Assembly (NCBI RefSeq): GCF_013839515.1
Contig: NZ_JACDNQ010000003.1
Location: forward strand, 62,001 to 126,000
Direction: 5' to 3'
DNA from: Natronomonas salinimetallica
GTDB taxonomy: Archaea > Halobacteriota > Halobacteria > Halobacteriales > Haloarculaceae
Length of the DNA stretch: 64,000 nt
Below the pieces are notes generated by a model that was given only the letters and a program-made list of their open reading frames with translations, did not search any database and was not told where the DNA came from. Shown here in pieces: positions 39,728-49,190 of the stretch (position 1 is the first letter of the stretch; the number at the start of each line of letters is the position of its first letter). Both the position numbers and the translations under genes were made by a program.

Positions 39728-40174
39728 ATGGACGCACACATCGAAGGCGTCCGCGTCGCCGAATCCCCCTCCGGGGTCGTCGCCGTCGTGACGCTCGGCG
39801 TCGAGGACGACACGGACGTGTTGCCGATCTTCGTCGGCGTCGAGGAGGCTGCGAGCATCGCTCGCGGCCTCGATGCGACGGACATCGGCCGCCCCCTCAC
39901 GCACGATCTGCTCCTCGACGTCACCGAGGAGTTGGGCGGTCGCATCGATCGCGTCGTCGTCTCGGCGATCGACGACGGTACGTACATCGCCGACCTCCAC
40001 CTCGAGACGCCCCGGCAGGCGGCCACCGTCGACGCCCGCCCGAGCGACTCGCTCGCCCTCGCAGCGCGGACGAACGCCGACGTCGAGATCGAGCCGTCGG
40101 TGTTCGACGCCGGCCGTGAACCGCTCGAGGAGTACGCGGACCTCGATGACATCCGGGAGGTGATCGGCGCATGA
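39728..40174 (+). CDS. DUF151/bifunctional-nuclease family protein
   Basis: ATG 39728 gives 148 residues; GGTTTTTAGG about 28 bases before serves as the promoter. The motifs VLPIFVGVEEAASIARGL, PLTHDLLLDVTEELGGRID and VDARPSDSLALAAR parallel those of the protein at 30134, so the window has two paralogs. It overlaps hisE by ATGA. Role as nuclease or ligand-binding protein is by family only. Confidence 0.8.
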   Translation: MDAHIEGVRVAESPSGVVAVVTLGVEDDTDVLPIFVGVEEAASIARGLDATDIGRPLTHDLLLDVTEELGGRIDRVVVSAIDDGTYIADLHLETPRQAATVDARPSDSLALAARTNADVEIEPSVFDAGREPLEEYADLDDIREVIGA

Positions 40175-40500
40175 CCGGCCGCGGCGACCACGGGTCGGAC
40201 GGCGACCGGCGGCCGGAGGCGGAGATCCTCGACGATCTCTTTGCCGTGATCGAATCGCGCAAGACGGAACTGCCCGAGGACTCCTATACCGCCTCGCTGT
40301 TTACCCACGAGAAAGGCGACAACGCCGTCCTCGAAAAACTCGGCGAGGAGACGACCGAACTCGTCTTGGCGGCCAAGGACGACGATACCGAGGAGATGGC
40401 CCACGAAGCCGCGGACATCGTCTACCACATGCTCGTCTTGCTGTCGATGAAGGGCATGGACCTCGACGATCTCAGGGCGGAACTCCGCGACCGGTACTGA
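40171..40500 (+). CDS. hisE: Phosphoribosyl-ATP pyrophosphatase
   Basis: The protein of 109 residues is HisE: LFAVIESRKTELPEDSYTAS, then KLGEETTELVLAAKDDD and HEAADIVYHMLVLL, the MazG-like helix pairs with the acidic metal ligands. It catalyses the second step of histidine synthesis. A Gly/Asp-rich N-terminal extension of about 18 residues is typical for Haloarchaea. It is coupled to the DUF151 gene by ATGA. Confidence 0.95.
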   Translation: MTGRGDHGSDGDRRPEAEILDDLFAVIESRKTELPEDSYTASLFTHEKGDNAVLEKLGEETTELVLAAKDDDTEEMAHEAADIVYHMLVLLSMKGMDLDDLRAELRDRY

Positions 40501-40513
40501 CCGGCCCTATCGG

Positions 40514-40567
40514 GACCGCTCTACAGGTCATACGTTTCCGGGCCGCTCCACAGGTCATACGTTTCCG
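40514..40567 (+). repeat. Tandem duplication of a 27-bp unit after hisE
   Basis: Units 40514-40540 and 40541-40567 share CTACAGGTCATACGTTTCCG-like cores with two differences. It lies between the stops of hisE and the convergent alkyltransferase-like gene. Confidence 0.85.
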
Positions 40568-40574
40568 GGCCGCA

Positions 40575-41042
40575 TCACAACCCTTCGAGCGACCGGAGCC
40601 GCTGTTCGACCGACGGCGGCGCGGCGCTCGGCCCGTCCGAGACGCGGTGATCGGGGACGACGAGCGGCGCGGGATTTCCGTCCAGGGCCGTCCTGATGAG
40701 CACCTGATCGTCCTCCGAGCTGGGATCGAGCCCCGGTGTCGTCCGCGCGAGCGTCCCGACGGTCACGTTCTCGCCGTAGGGCACCGTCCGGAGGCTCTCC
40801 AGTACCTCCCGACGGTCGGTCGCCATCGTCATCGCCACGTCGACGTCCCGGAAGTCGTCGGCCGTCCCCTGGAGGTAACGTTCGATCCGATCCAAGAGCG
40901 GGTGGTCGGTATCGGCGTCCTCCTCGGGCGTCTCCGGAAACGAGACCGAGAGCACGCGCCCGCTCGCGATCCCGAGTTGTACGTGTCGTTCCAGATACGG
41001 CGACCGTCGGGCGTGGATGCCCGCATCGGGCTGGGTGTCCAT
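40575..41042 (-). CDS. Alkyltransferase-like protein without the catalytic Cys
   Basis: ATG 41042 (MDTQPDAGIHARRSPYLER) gives 155 residues. The C-terminal half is the DNA-binding domain of O6-alkylguanine transferases: TVPYGENVTVGTLARTTPG, then NPAPLVVPDHRVSDG. In active MGMT the latter is PCHRV; here Asp replaces the alkyl-accepting Cys, as in the alkyltransferase-like (ATL) proteins that flag O6-alkylguanine for excision repair. It may therefore cooperate with UvrC. The N-terminal domain is a haloarchaeal variant. Confidence 0.75.
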   Translation of the reverse strand: MDTQPDAGIHARRSPYLERHVQLGIASGRVLSVSFPETPEEDADTDHPLLDRIERYLQGTADDFRDVDVAMTMATDRREVLESLRTVPYGENVTVGTLARTTPGLDPSSEDDQVLIRTALDGNPAPLVVPDHRVSDGPSAAPPSVEQRLRSLEGL

Positions 41043-41137
41043 GCCACCGATTCGGGCGCGAGTGATTTGAACATGCGGGGCCGTCGGAGGCCACGGGGGA
41101 CGACAATCCATATGGGAGCCGGCCCGTAACCCCGGGT

Positions 41138-42118
41138 ATGGAACCACGACACCGCCCTCGGCGGCTCCGGACCGACGGTATCCGGCCGCTGGTCAGCGAG
41201 ACGGCACTGTCCCCGACGGATCTCGTCGCGCCGGTCTTCGTCGACGCGACGGCCGACGAGCGAGCCGAGATCGAGTCGATGCCGGGACACGAGCGCGTAC
41301 CCCTCGCGGAGAGCGTGGCGCGGGTCCGTGAGATCACCGACACCGGCGTCGAGGCGGTCATCCTCTTCGGGATCCCCGACTCGAAGGACGACGCGGGCTC
41401 GCGGGCGTGGGCCGAAGACGGCGTCGTCCAGCGGGCCGTCCGCCGGATCACGTCCGAGACCGACGCCTACGTCATCACCGACGTCTGTCTGTGCGAATAC
41501 ACGTCGCATGGCCACTGCGGAATCCTCGAGGAGGGGGCCGAATCCGATCCCCGACTGACGGTCGACAACGACGCGACGCTCGAACGGCTCGATCGAGTCG
41601 CGGTCTCACACGCCGATGCGGGTGCCGACATGATCGCACCTTCGGGGATGATGGACGGCATGGTCGAGGCGCTCCGTTCGGGACTCGACCGGGCAGGACA
41701 CGAGGACGTCCCGATCATGTCCTACGCGGCGAAGTACGAATCCGCCTTTTACGGCCCGTTCCGGGACGCCGCCGACGGCGCGCCGGCCTTCGGCGATCGT
41801 CGCCATTATCAGATGAATCCCGCGAACGCGCGCGAGGCACACCGCGAGGTCGCCCTCGACGTCGAGGAGGGCGCGGACGTGTTGATGGTCAAACCGGCCC
41901 TGCCGTACCTCGACGTCGTCGCCGACGTCCGACGGTCCTTCGATCACCCCGTGGCGGCCTACAACGTCTCCGGGGAGTACGCGATGTTGTGCGCCGCCGC
42001 CGATCGGGGGTGGCTCTCCCTGGAGGCGGTCGCCCACGAGTCGCTGCTGTCGATCAAACGAGCGGGTGCCGACCTGATCATTACGTACTTCGCCGAGGAC
42101 GTCGCGCGGTCCCTATAG
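41138..42118 (+). CDS. hemB: Delta-aminolevulinic acid dehydratase
   Basis: The 326-residue product is porphobilinogen synthase: [17 protein letters not shown] (metal-binding Cys cluster), [17 protein letters not shown] (first catalytic Lys), [16 protein letters not shown] (second Lys, Schiff base) and [12 protein letters not shown]. It joins two aminolevulinic acid molecules. hemL follows 2.8 kb downstream, so two heme genes lie close with the ammonium genes between. Confidence 0.95.
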   Translation: MEPRHRPRRLRTDGIRPLVSETALSPTDLVAPVFVDATADERAEIESMPGHERVPLAESVARVREITDTGVEAVILFGIPDSKDDAGSRAWAEDGVVQRAVRRITSETDAYVITDVCLCEYTSHGHCGILEEGAESDPRLTVDNDATLERLDRVAVSHADAGADMIAPSGMMDGMVEALRSGLDRAGHEDVPIMSYAAKYESAFYGPFRDAADGAPAFGDRRHYQMNPANAREAHREVALDVEEGADVLMVKPALPYLDVVADVRRSFDHPVAAYNVSGEYAMLCAAADRGWLSLEAVAHESLLSIKRAGADLIITYFAEDVARSL

Positions 42119-42427
42119 CGTCCGCGCGCGCGCCGAATCGGGGCGACATCGGGGGAGTCGCGTCGATCACGGCCGTACGAACGTCCACAAAACGCCGCCG
42201 AACACCGTCGAATTATTGACGCGATACGTCCTTATATTGCTATTATTATCACCCATATCGTACGATCGTCTACCTCTGATGTATTGAATGGGTCAATGTA
42301 AACTCCAACATTTATATAGAGGGCTTCCATGAGGGTAGCGTGTGATGCGGAACACAAACGTAGCGGAAACGAGAGAATGTATGGACGTATATGAAAATAT
42401 TTTCGGCAAATTAGCGGAGGTGACACG
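42119..42427 (+). promoter_or_regulatory. Intergenic region with amt promoter and ribosome binding site
   Basis: This 309-base gap is AT-rich in its second half. TTTATATA at 42311-42318 is a strong TATA element; transcription would start near 42340, giving a leader of about 85-90 bases, long for this group. GGAGGTGA at 42416-42423 lies four bases before ATG 42428, one of the best Shine-Dalgarno sites of the window. The leader could carry nitrogen control. Confidence 0.6.
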
Positions 42428-44164
42428 ATGATCGAGACGATCCCGATGCAGACCGGTGCCGAGGCGATCGCCGAGGGGGTCAACTGGCTGTGGATCCTCG
42501 TGGTGACGTTCCTCATCTTCTTCATGCACGCGGGCTTTGCGATGTTGGAGGCGGGACAGGTACGTTCGAAGAACGTCGCAAACCAGCTGACGAAGAACAT
42601 GTTGACGTGGTCGGTCGGCGTCGTGACGTTCTTCGTCCTCGGTGCCGGCGTATCGGGGATCATCGGTGCGTTGACCGGCGGCGGCTCCTACGGCGCGATC
42701 TCGCAGTTCGGTGCCGGTAACTTCGGCTGGGTCAACTGGCTGTACGGTGCCGTCTTCGCGATGACGATGGCGACGATCGTCTCCGGCGCGGTCGCCGGCC
42801 GCGCGAAACTCCGCGCGTACGTGACCTACACCTTCCTCGTCGCCGCGGTCATCTACCCCGTCGTCACCGGGATGACGTGGGGCGGCGGCTTCGTCGCCGG
42901 TCTCGGCTTCCACGACTTCGCGGGCGGAATGATCGTCCACGGCGTCGGCGGGATCGCGGGCCTGACGGCGGCGTACATGCTCGGTGCCCGGATGGGCCGG
43001 TTCAACGACGACGGCTCCGTCAACGTTATTCCGGGTCACTCGATGACGTTCGCCGTCCTCGGGACGCTCGTCCTCGCGTTCGGCTGGTACGGGTTCAACG
43101 TCGGAACCTCGGTCAACGTCTTCGCGGTCGAGGGCGGCGAGGTCGTCCTCGGTGCCGGCTGGGAGATCGTCGGTCGCGTCGCGTTGAACACCACCCTCGG
43201 GATGGCGATGGGCGCGCTCGGTGCCGGTCTCGTCGCGCTGGCCCGAAGCGGCAAAGTCGATACGCTGTACGTCGCAAACGGGATGCTCGCCGGCCTCGTC
43301 GGCGTCACGGGCACGGCCGACGTGCTCACCCCGATGGGTGGCATCGCGCTCGGCTTCCTCGCCGGCGCACAGCTCCCGATCGTCTTCAGCTTCGTCGAAA
43401 AGAGACTGAAGATCGACGACGTCTGTGCCGTCTTCCCGGTCCACGGTAGCGCCGGTGCCCTCGGGATCGTCCTCTTCCCGCTGTGGTCAACCGGCGGTTC
43501 GCCCGTCGGCGGCGGCGTCGTCCCCGGCGGCATCCTGAGCGTCGAGGCGAGCATGTTCGTCCCGCAGATCCTCGGCACGCTCGTCATCACCGTCTGGACG
43601 GTCGTTGCGACCGCGGCCGTCTGGGGTGCGTTCAAGGCGGTCGGGCAAGCCCGCGTCGAGCCGGATCACGAACGTGACGGCCTCGACGTCTCCGAGCACG
43701 GCGTCGACACCTACCCCGAGTTCGGCGGCCGCGACGCGATCGCCACCGACGGCGGCCACGCCTCCACGACGGACGAGACGGACGGCATCATCCGTACTGA
43801 CGGGGGGACCCCCAACGACGGCGAGATCAAGATGGTCATGGGCTTTATCCGTCCCGACACGCTCTCGGACGTGAAACAGGGCCTCGCGGAGATCGGTGCC
43901 CCCTCGCTCACCGTTACGAACGTCTCCGGCCGCGGCTCACAGCCGGCGAAGACCGGCCAGTGGCGTGGCGAGGAGTACAGCGTCGACCTCCACCAGAAGG
44001 TCAAAATCGAGTGCGTCGTCGCCGACATCCCCGCCGAGGACGTCGCCGAGGCGATAACCGAGGCCGGGAAGACTGGCGAACCCGGCGACGGCAAGGTATT
44101 CATCCTCCCGGTCGAGGAGGCCTACCAGATCCGCACCGGCGAGGTCGGTACCGACGCCGTCTGA
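42428..44164 (+). CDS. amt: Ammonium transporter fused to a PII regulator
   Basis: The 578-residue protein has an Amt domain of about 11 membrane helices (1-415; [29 protein letters not shown]-like loop, [20 protein letters not shown] and [10 protein letters not shown] holding the twin pore His), a charged linker, and from residue 466 a complete PII domain: [20 protein letters not shown], the T-loop [20 protein letters not shown] with the Tyr at the E. coli Tyr51 position, and [23 protein letters not shown] blocks the Amt pore through its T-loop, so here pore and gate are one chain. An Lrp-type regulator follows eight bases after the stop. Confidence 0.9.
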   Translation: MIETIPMQTGAEAIAEGVNWLWILVVTFLIFFMHAGFAMLEAGQVRSKNVANQLTKNMLTWSVGVVTFFVLGAGVSGIIGALTGGGSYGAISQFGAGNFGWVNWLYGAVFAMTMATIVSGAVAGRAKLRAYVTYTFLVAAVIYPVVTGMTWGGGFVAGLGFHDFAGGMIVHGVGGIAGLTAAYMLGARMGRFNDDGSVNVIPGHSMTFAVLGTLVLAFGWYGFNVGTSVNVFAVEGGEVVLGAGWEIVGRVALNTTLGMAMGALGAGLVALARSGKVDTLYVANGMLAGLVGVTGTADVLTPMGGIALGFLAGAQLPIVFSFVEKRLKIDDVCAVFPVHGSAGALGIVLFPLWSTGGSPVGGGVVPGGILSVEASMFVPQILGTLVITVWTVVATAAVWGAFKAVGQARVEPDHERDGLDVSEHGVDTYPEFGGRDAIATDGGHASTTDETDGIIRTDGGTPNDGEIKMVMGFIRPDTLSDVKQGLAEIGAPSLTVTNVSGRGSQPAKTGQWRGEEYSVDLHQKVKIECVVADIPAEDVAEAITEAGKTGEPGDGKVFILPVEEAYQIRTGEVGTDAV

Positions 44165-44172
44165 CCGTGTCG

Positions 44173-44616
44173 ATGACGGAGCGGCTCGACAGGCGGCTCG
44201 TCGCAGCGCTGTGTCGGGACGGCCGCGCCGACATACGGGACGTCGCGACGACGACGGATACGGTTCCGACGACGGTCCAAACCCGCCTGCGGGCACTCGA
44301 GGAGAACGGCGTAGTCGACGGCTACGCCGCGCGGATCGACTACGGAACGCTCGGCTACGGGACGGTCGTGTTCCGGCTCGGCGTCGCCCTCGACGCGATC
44401 GACAGCGTGACCGCGCGGCTCCGCGACCGCGAGGCGTTCGTTACGGTGTATCAGACCTGCGGCCCGAGCGTCTTCGCAGTCGGCAAGTTCGGTAGCGAGG
44501 CCGCGATCGCGGCCTGTCTACGCGAACTCCACGACGACCCCGACGTTCGACGGGTCGAAGCCGATACCGTCGTCTCGGTTCGGGACGAAAACGCCTGTCC
44601 GATCCCGGAGGAGTAG
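44173..44616 (+). CDS. Lrp/AsnC-type regulator
   Basis: ATG 44173 gives 147 residues (GTG 44167 is also near). The protein has the AsnC helix-turn-helix (RLVAALCRDGRADIRDVATT, then VPTTVQTRLRALEENGVVDG) and a RAM ligand-binding domain (VVFRLGVALDAIDSV, then QTCGPSVFAVGKFGSE). It directly follows the amt-PII gene and likely reads nitrogen state or an amino acid to control it. Confidence 0.85.
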   Translation: MTERLDRRLVAALCRDGRADIRDVATTTDTVPTTVQTRLRALEENGVVDGYAARIDYGTLGYGTVVFRLGVALDAIDSVTARLRDREAFVTVYQTCGPSVFAVGKFGSEAAIAACLRELHDDPDVRRVEADTVVSVRDENACPIPEE

Positions 44617-44907
44617 GCCGCCGAAAAGATCGGATCCCGGATGGGATCCCACGGAGGAACCGACGGGTGCCACCCGTTTCGGTCCGTATTCGACAGCGCT
44701 GTGCTCCCTGCCGCGCCGACCGCGGCGCTTTCCGTTAGGAATCTAAACGACATTACCCGGTCGGATACTGCAAGTATCGCGCTGTATCCGGACATACTGT
44801 TTTGAACGTCGAATTATCGACAGTATTCTTAGAAAATCGATTATACTGCCACGTCCGCATAGCCTGGGGACCGTAACGTTTTGATAACGGGGGGAAAAAG
44901 GCCGAAC

Positions 44908-46248
44908 ATGAACCACGATGCCTCCCGGTCGCTGTACGATCGGGCGCTGTCGGTCATGCCCGGCGGTGTGAACTCCTCGGTCCGGGCCGCGCCACAGCCG
45001 TATCCGGTCTTCGTCGAGGGCGGCGACGGCGGCCACGTCGTCGATGCCGACGGCAACCGCTATATCGACTGGATCGGCGGGCTCGGACCGCTGTTGCTCG
45101 GCCACGATATGCCTGAACAACTGCAGGCCGCGGTCCAATCGCGGGCCGCCGAGGGCCCGATGTACGGAATGCCGAGCGGGATCGAAGTCGAACACGCCGA
45201 GTTCGTCTGTCGACACGTCCCGAGCGTCGAGATGATCCGCTTCGTCAACAGCGGCACCGAGGCGACCGTCTCGGCGTGTCGGCTCGCGCGGGCGGTCACG
45301 GGGCGCAACAAGATTCTCATCATGCAGGGCGGCTACCACGGCGCCCAGGAGTCGACGCTCGTCGAGGGCGACGCCGACGATCCGAGACCGTCGAGCGCCG
45401 GGATACCGCAGGCCTTCGCCGAACACACGATCCCGGTGCCGTTCAACGACCCCGGCGCCGCCCGATCGGCCTTCGAAGCACACGGCGAGGACATCGCCGC
45501 CGTCCTCGTCGAACCGATCCAGGCGAACATGGGGATCGTCTACCCCGAGGACGGCTACCACGAGCGTCTCCGGGGCCTCTGTGACGAATACGGCTCGCTC
45601 TTGATCTTTGACGAGGTCATCACCGGCTTCCGGGTCGGCGGTCTCGGGTGCGCCCAAAGCGAGTTCGGCATCGACCCCGACATCACGACCTTCGGCAAGA
45701 TCATCGGCGGCGGCTTCCCGGTCGGCGCGATCGGCGGCAAGACCGAGTATCTAGAGCGGTTCACGCCCTCCGGTGACGTCTTTCAGGCCGGCACCTTCTC
45801 GGGACATCCGGTGACGATGGCGGCGGGGCTCGAAACGCTGAAATACTGCGCCGAGAACGACGTCTACGACCACGTCGATCGGCTGGGTCGGACCCTCCGG
45901 GAGGGGCTCTCGGATCTCGTCGCCGACCACGCCCCCGAGTACACTGTCGCGGGCTCGCATTCGATCTTCAAACTCGTATTCACCCGGGCCGAGGGTGCCC
46001 CCCAGGACGGCCCCTGCCGGAACGGCTGCCGACAGGATCCCTCCTGTAGCCGCTACGATGCCTGTCCCAAGCGGGGGACCGACGTGACCCGAGCCGAGAC
46101 CGATCGTTACGCCCGGCTGTTCCGCCCCGCGATGCGCGAACGGGGTGTGCTCGTCTCACAGAACCAATTCGAGTCGAACTTCGTCTCCTACGGCCACACC
46201 GACGAGGACGTCGAGGAGACACTGGAGGCGTACAAGGAGGCGTTGTGA
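44908..46248 (+). CDS. hemL: Glutamate-1-semialdehyde 2,1-aminomutase
   Basis: ATG 44908 gives 446 residues. Landmarks are [38 protein letters not shown] (PLP phosphate loop), [14 protein letters not shown] and [18 protein letters not shown] with the PLP lysine. It makes 5-aminolevulinic acid, the substrate of HemB. A Cys-rich insert ([18 protein letters not shown]) near residue 375 is not part of the usual enzyme and could bind metal. Confidence 0.95.
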   Translation: MNHDASRSLYDRALSVMPGGVNSSVRAAPQPYPVFVEGGDGGHVVDADGNRYIDWIGGLGPLLLGHDMPEQLQAAVQSRAAEGPMYGMPSGIEVEHAEFVCRHVPSVEMIRFVNSGTEATVSACRLARAVTGRNKILIMQGGYHGAQESTLVEGDADDPRPSSAGIPQAFAEHTIPVPFNDPGAARSAFEAHGEDIAAVLVEPIQANMGIVYPEDGYHERLRGLCDEYGSLLIFDEVITGFRVGGLGCAQSEFGIDPDITTFGKIIGGGFPVGAIGGKTEYLERFTPSGDVFQAGTFSGHPVTMAAGLETLKYCAENDVYDHVDRLGRTLREGLSDLVADHAPEYTVAGSHSIFKLVFTRAEGAPQDGPCRNGCRQDPSCSRYDACPKRGTDVTRAETDRYARLFRPAMRERGVLVSQNQFESNFVSYGHTDEDVEETLEAYKEAL

Positions 46249-46339
46249 ACAAACGGCACCCTTCGCAGTGGGCTGTGAACACTTCCGCGGTGGCGCGGGT
46301 GCGCCGGAACCACGGGTGTCGGGACGCCGCGTTCGGCCC

Positions 46340-46391
46340 TACGCGTAGTTCTCCTCTAGGAACTCTACGCGTAGTTCCCCTCTAGGAACTC
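46340..46391 (-). repeat. Tandem duplication of a 26-bp unit over the glutaredoxin stop
   Basis: TACGCGTAGTTC(T/C)CCTCTAG plus six bases occurs at 46340-46365 and 46366-46391. The second copy encodes the last codons and stop of the glutaredoxin, the first repeats them after the stop, so a slip duplicated the 3' end of the gene. Confidence 0.85.
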
Positions 46392-46610
46392 GACGATGTC
46401 GTCCGACTCGGCCATCCCGTCGACCCCGTGTTCCTCGTCGACGATGACGGGGACGCCGGTCTGGCCGCTGACCTCCTCGACTTCGGTGCGCTGGCCATGG
46501 GATCGCGGTACCTCGATGCTGTCGTACTCGACGCCGAGTTGGTTCAGTTTGTCGATGACCTTCGCGCAGTACGGACAGCCGGGTAGTTCGTAGAGGGTGA
46601 TGTTCGCCAT
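46365..46610 (-). CDS. Glutaredoxin
   Basis: The protein of 81 residues is a monothiol/dithiol glutaredoxin: ITLYELPGCPYCAKVIDKLN has the CPYC active site, and GQTGVPVIVDEEHGVDGMAE holds the cis-Pro loop and the glutathione-site-like Gly-Met. Haloarchaea use gamma-glutamylcysteine rather than glutathione, so the partner thiol may differ. The gene ends in a duplicated 26-bp segment. Confidence 0.9.
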   Translation of the reverse strand: MANITLYELPGCPYCAKVIDKLNQLGVEYDSIEVPRSHGQRTEVEEVSGQTGVPVIVDEEHGVDGMAESDDIVEFLEGNYA

Positions 46611-46667
46611 CAGCCTACAGTTGGCGTGGCTTCCTAAAGAGCACGACGGTGTTGTGTCCCCGCCGCG

Positions 46668-48173
46668 TCAATCCGCGGCCGCGGCCGAGGTCCGTGCGCT
46701 CGCGGTCGACGGCTCCCCCGTCGGGGTGTCGGCCGACTGTGCGGTCGCCGGCGCGCCCGTCGGCGCGTACACCGATCCGAGGGCCGGCCGCGAGGGGGCC
46801 TTGACGACGGTGACCGCCTCGCCGTCCCGATCGACCCGGATCGCGCCGTCGAACCGTCCGTCGCCGTCGAACGTCCAGACGGCCCCGCCGTCGACGGTCC
46901 CGCGGTGCCGGCCGCCCCAGTGTTCGATCACCCGTCCGTATCCCTCCCGAAACGCCGTCGCGTTCTCGGCGTCGTTGAACGTCACGTTCCAGACGTGGGC
47001 CGTCTCCCCGCCCCGCTCGTAGGCGTGGAGGCGGTCGCCGTACCACCCCTCCGTGTACGGGACGTCGTACGTGTACGGTCGGTCGTGGTCGAGCCCCCCC
47101 GTGCCGGTGTTTCGGAACTCGCTGCGGTCTATGACACCGGTCCCGTTTCCGGCGTAGGCGGTGTAGGCGAACATCGATGCGAGGCCGGCCCGGCCGACGG
47201 TCGCGGCATCGGAGCCGTTTTCGACGGTGACGCGCTCCCACCCGCCGCGGTTTCGGTCGCGGACGACCGCCCCGCCGTAGCGTTCGGACCCGTACGTCTC
47301 GGGGGCGATGATCTCCGCGCTCGCGGTCGGGTACTCGCCGTGCATCGCATCGACCGCGCTCCAGTCGCCGCCGTCGCGGTGGTGGTCGACGAACCCCGGC
47401 CCCTCGGCGTACGGAAAGAACCCGAGGAAGTACACGCCCCAGTGGAACGCCGACGTGCGCGTCCCTCCCGAGTCGCCCCCGACCTCGACACACTGCCACT
47501 CACCGCGCTCACAGCGTTGCTCGTAGGCGTTCTCGACCACGGTCGCATCACCCTCGACGAGCCCGTTTCGGGCGTTGACCGCGTCGGTCGTCGTTCGCTC
47601 GGGCGCTCGGAGGCCGAAGCGCTGATCCTGGAGGGCGTGAACCAACTCGTGGGCGAGCGTCAACTCGTCGTCCAGCGTCGCCGGGTCGTTCGCGCTGACG
47701 ATCACGAGCCGTTCGGTGCTCGGCTGATAGAAACCGAGGACGGTCCCGCCACGGTTCGTCCGTCTGACGTCGACGACGTCCTCGTCGGGGCCGACCAAAA
47801 ACAGCGCCTCGTACTGGGCGTTGTCCAGCCTTCGCCGATCCGTCGTCGGCTCCTTCCAGACCTCGTCGAACTCCTCGGAGAACGCCTCGCGGGTGATGAT
47901 CTCCACCTCGATGTCCTCCTCGAATCGGAGCCCCCTGAGCAACTGGACGCGCGCCATCGCCCGGGAGACGACGGCCTCGGTCTCGCCCTCGGTGAGGCCG
48001 TCGCCGGGATCGAACTCGAAGGTCTCGTTGTACCGGTAGCCGTCGTAATACCCCAGGCGGTCGTCCGCCGGCGGGTCGGACCGCTCGGGCACGTTCGCCT
48101 GGTACCCGGCGGTACAGCCCGCTACGAGCAACACCGTAACGAGCGCAACCGCCGCCATCGGCCGTCGAGTCAT
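46668..48173 (-). CDS. Hvo_1808-type surface lipoprotein with HExxH motif
   Basis: The 501-residue protein starts with a lipoprotein signal (MAAVALVTVLLVAGCTAGYQ, lipobox Cys). Its middle part contains LTLAHELVHALQDQRFGL, an HExxH zinc-protease-type motif, in a domain seen in the haloarchaeal Hvo_1808 family of surface proteins. A predicted disordered Thr/Ala/Pro-rich tail ends the protein. It is probably exported and anchored on the cell surface. Whether it cuts proteins is not known. Confidence 0.8.
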   Translation of the reverse strand: MTRRPMAAVALVTVLLVAGCTAGYQANVPERSDPPADDRLGYYDGYRYNETFEFDPGDGLTEGETEAVVSRAMARVQLLRGLRFEEDIEVEIITREAFSEEFDEVWKEPTTDRRRLDNAQYEALFLVGPDEDVVDVRRTNRGGTVLGFYQPSTERLVIVSANDPATLDDELTLAHELVHALQDQRFGLRAPERTTTDAVNARNGLVEGDATVVENAYEQRCERGEWQCVEVGGDSGGTRTSAFHWGVYFLGFFPYAEGPGFVDHHRDGGDWSAVDAMHGEYPTASAEIIAPETYGSERYGGAVVRDRNRGGWERVTVENGSDAATVGRAGLASMFAYTAYAGNGTGVIDRSEFRNTGTGGLDHDRPYTYDVPYTEGWYGDRLHAYERGGETAHVWNVTFNDAENATAFREGYGRVIEHWGGRHRGTVDGGAVWTFDGDGRFDGAIRVDRDGEAVTVVKAPSRPALGSVYAPTGAPATAQSADTPTGEPSTASARTSAAAAD

Positions 48174-48276
48174 TGTCCACAGTCAGGGCTGAAGCGACAA
48201 AAACCCGCCGTGGACACCGTCGGCGTTCGCACCGTCCGTCCGAAACGTTCTCCCCGGCCTGCGCACAAACGACTGC

Positions 48277-48663
48277 ATGGGCTATCACCACGTCGTGACC
48301 GACGATCTCGAACAGTGGGACGACCGCGATGCCGACGTCCGCTCGATCAGCGCGGCCGCGGGGCTCGACGACGAGGGCGCGCCCGTCGGCCTGCGTGTCT
48401 ACGAGGCCGATCCGGGCCACCAACTCCCGTTAGCGTATCACTCCCACGACGAACAGACCGAGGCGTTCTACGTCCTCGAAGGGGCCCTCTCCGTCGAGAC
48501 GCCCGAGGGGACGTTCGTCGTCGAGGCCGACGAGGCGTTCGTCGTCGAGCCCGGAAGCGCCCACCGGGCGTACAACCCCGACGGTGCCGAGGAATCCGTT
48601 CGGGTGCTGGCGATCGGCGCGCCGACTGTCGACGACGCCCACCCCTACGACCCCGAGTCCTGA
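48277..48663 (+). CDS. Cupin-domain protein
   Basis: The protein of 128 residues is a single cupin barrel: LPLAYHSHDEQTEAFYVLEG (first metal-binding motif with two His and a Glu) and EAFVVEPGSAHRAYNPDG (second motif with His). It could bind a metal and a small ligand such as a sugar or quinone. It starts divergently from the surface protein gene. Confidence 0.8.
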   Translation: MGYHHVVTDDLEQWDDRDADVRSISAAAGLDDEGAPVGLRVYEADPGHQLPLAYHSHDEQTEAFYVLEGALSVETPEGTFVVEADEAFVVEPGSAHRAYNPDGAEESVRVLAIGAPTVDDAHPYDPES

Positions 48664-48711
48664 AGCGTCGGGGGCTCACGTTTTTGTACCCCGCCCCTCA
48701 ACCGTCTCTCA

Positions 48712-49002
48712 ATGGCGGAGCGAAACGGGAGCCGATTCGATACGCGGATCGAGACGAACCGCTGGGAGTCGTTCACCCGATTGACGTTCACCTACTTCGC
48801 CGACGAGGGCTACGACGTCGAACAGTCCCTCGAGGACGGCCACTATCGACTCGTCTTCGAGGACGACGATCGGGACGAACGCGCCGTCTTCGTCTACGAG
48901 GGGGGGCCACCGGATATGGCCCAAGAGAGCCTCCAGGGGATGCGGGCGCTGTTGGAGGGAACGGACGAGATGGCGCAGTTCTGGGCGAACGTCCTGGAGT
49001 GA
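48712..49002 (+). CDS. Haloarchaeal hypothetical protein
   Basis: The protein of 96 residues has helix-strand pattern ETNRWESFTRLTFTYFADEG, then YRLVFEDDDRDERAVFVYEG and a C-terminal helix with LEGTDEMAQFWANVLE. It is very acidic and resembles small conserved haloarchaeal proteins of unknown role. It follows the cupin gene by 50 bases. Confidence 0.65.
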   Translation: MAERNGSRFDTRIETNRWESFTRLTFTYFADEGYDVEQSLEDGHYRLVFEDDDRDERAVFVYEGGPPDMAQESLQGMRALLEGTDEMAQFWANVLE

Positions 49003-49190
49003 TCCGGCCCCCGCCGGAGCACCCCTCCGTCAGGGATAGCCACCTGAGCCGAATCCGGTCGTCTTCGTCGGGGACGTCTCCGACCGCAGCCACGACACGC
49101 TTTGCTGTGGTGTCCTGTGCGTTGTGAGCGGACGCATTCCGTGGGTTTATTCGTTCGTTCTCCGAAGCCGACCGCAGTGGACGGTCGAAC

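Noticed and set aside
46905-49127. Open frame of 740 codons on the plus strand
   Set aside because: It is antisense to the HExxH surface protein and runs through the cupin and the following gene in a wrong frame. Composition is Arg/Pro-rich, unlike the acidic genes here.
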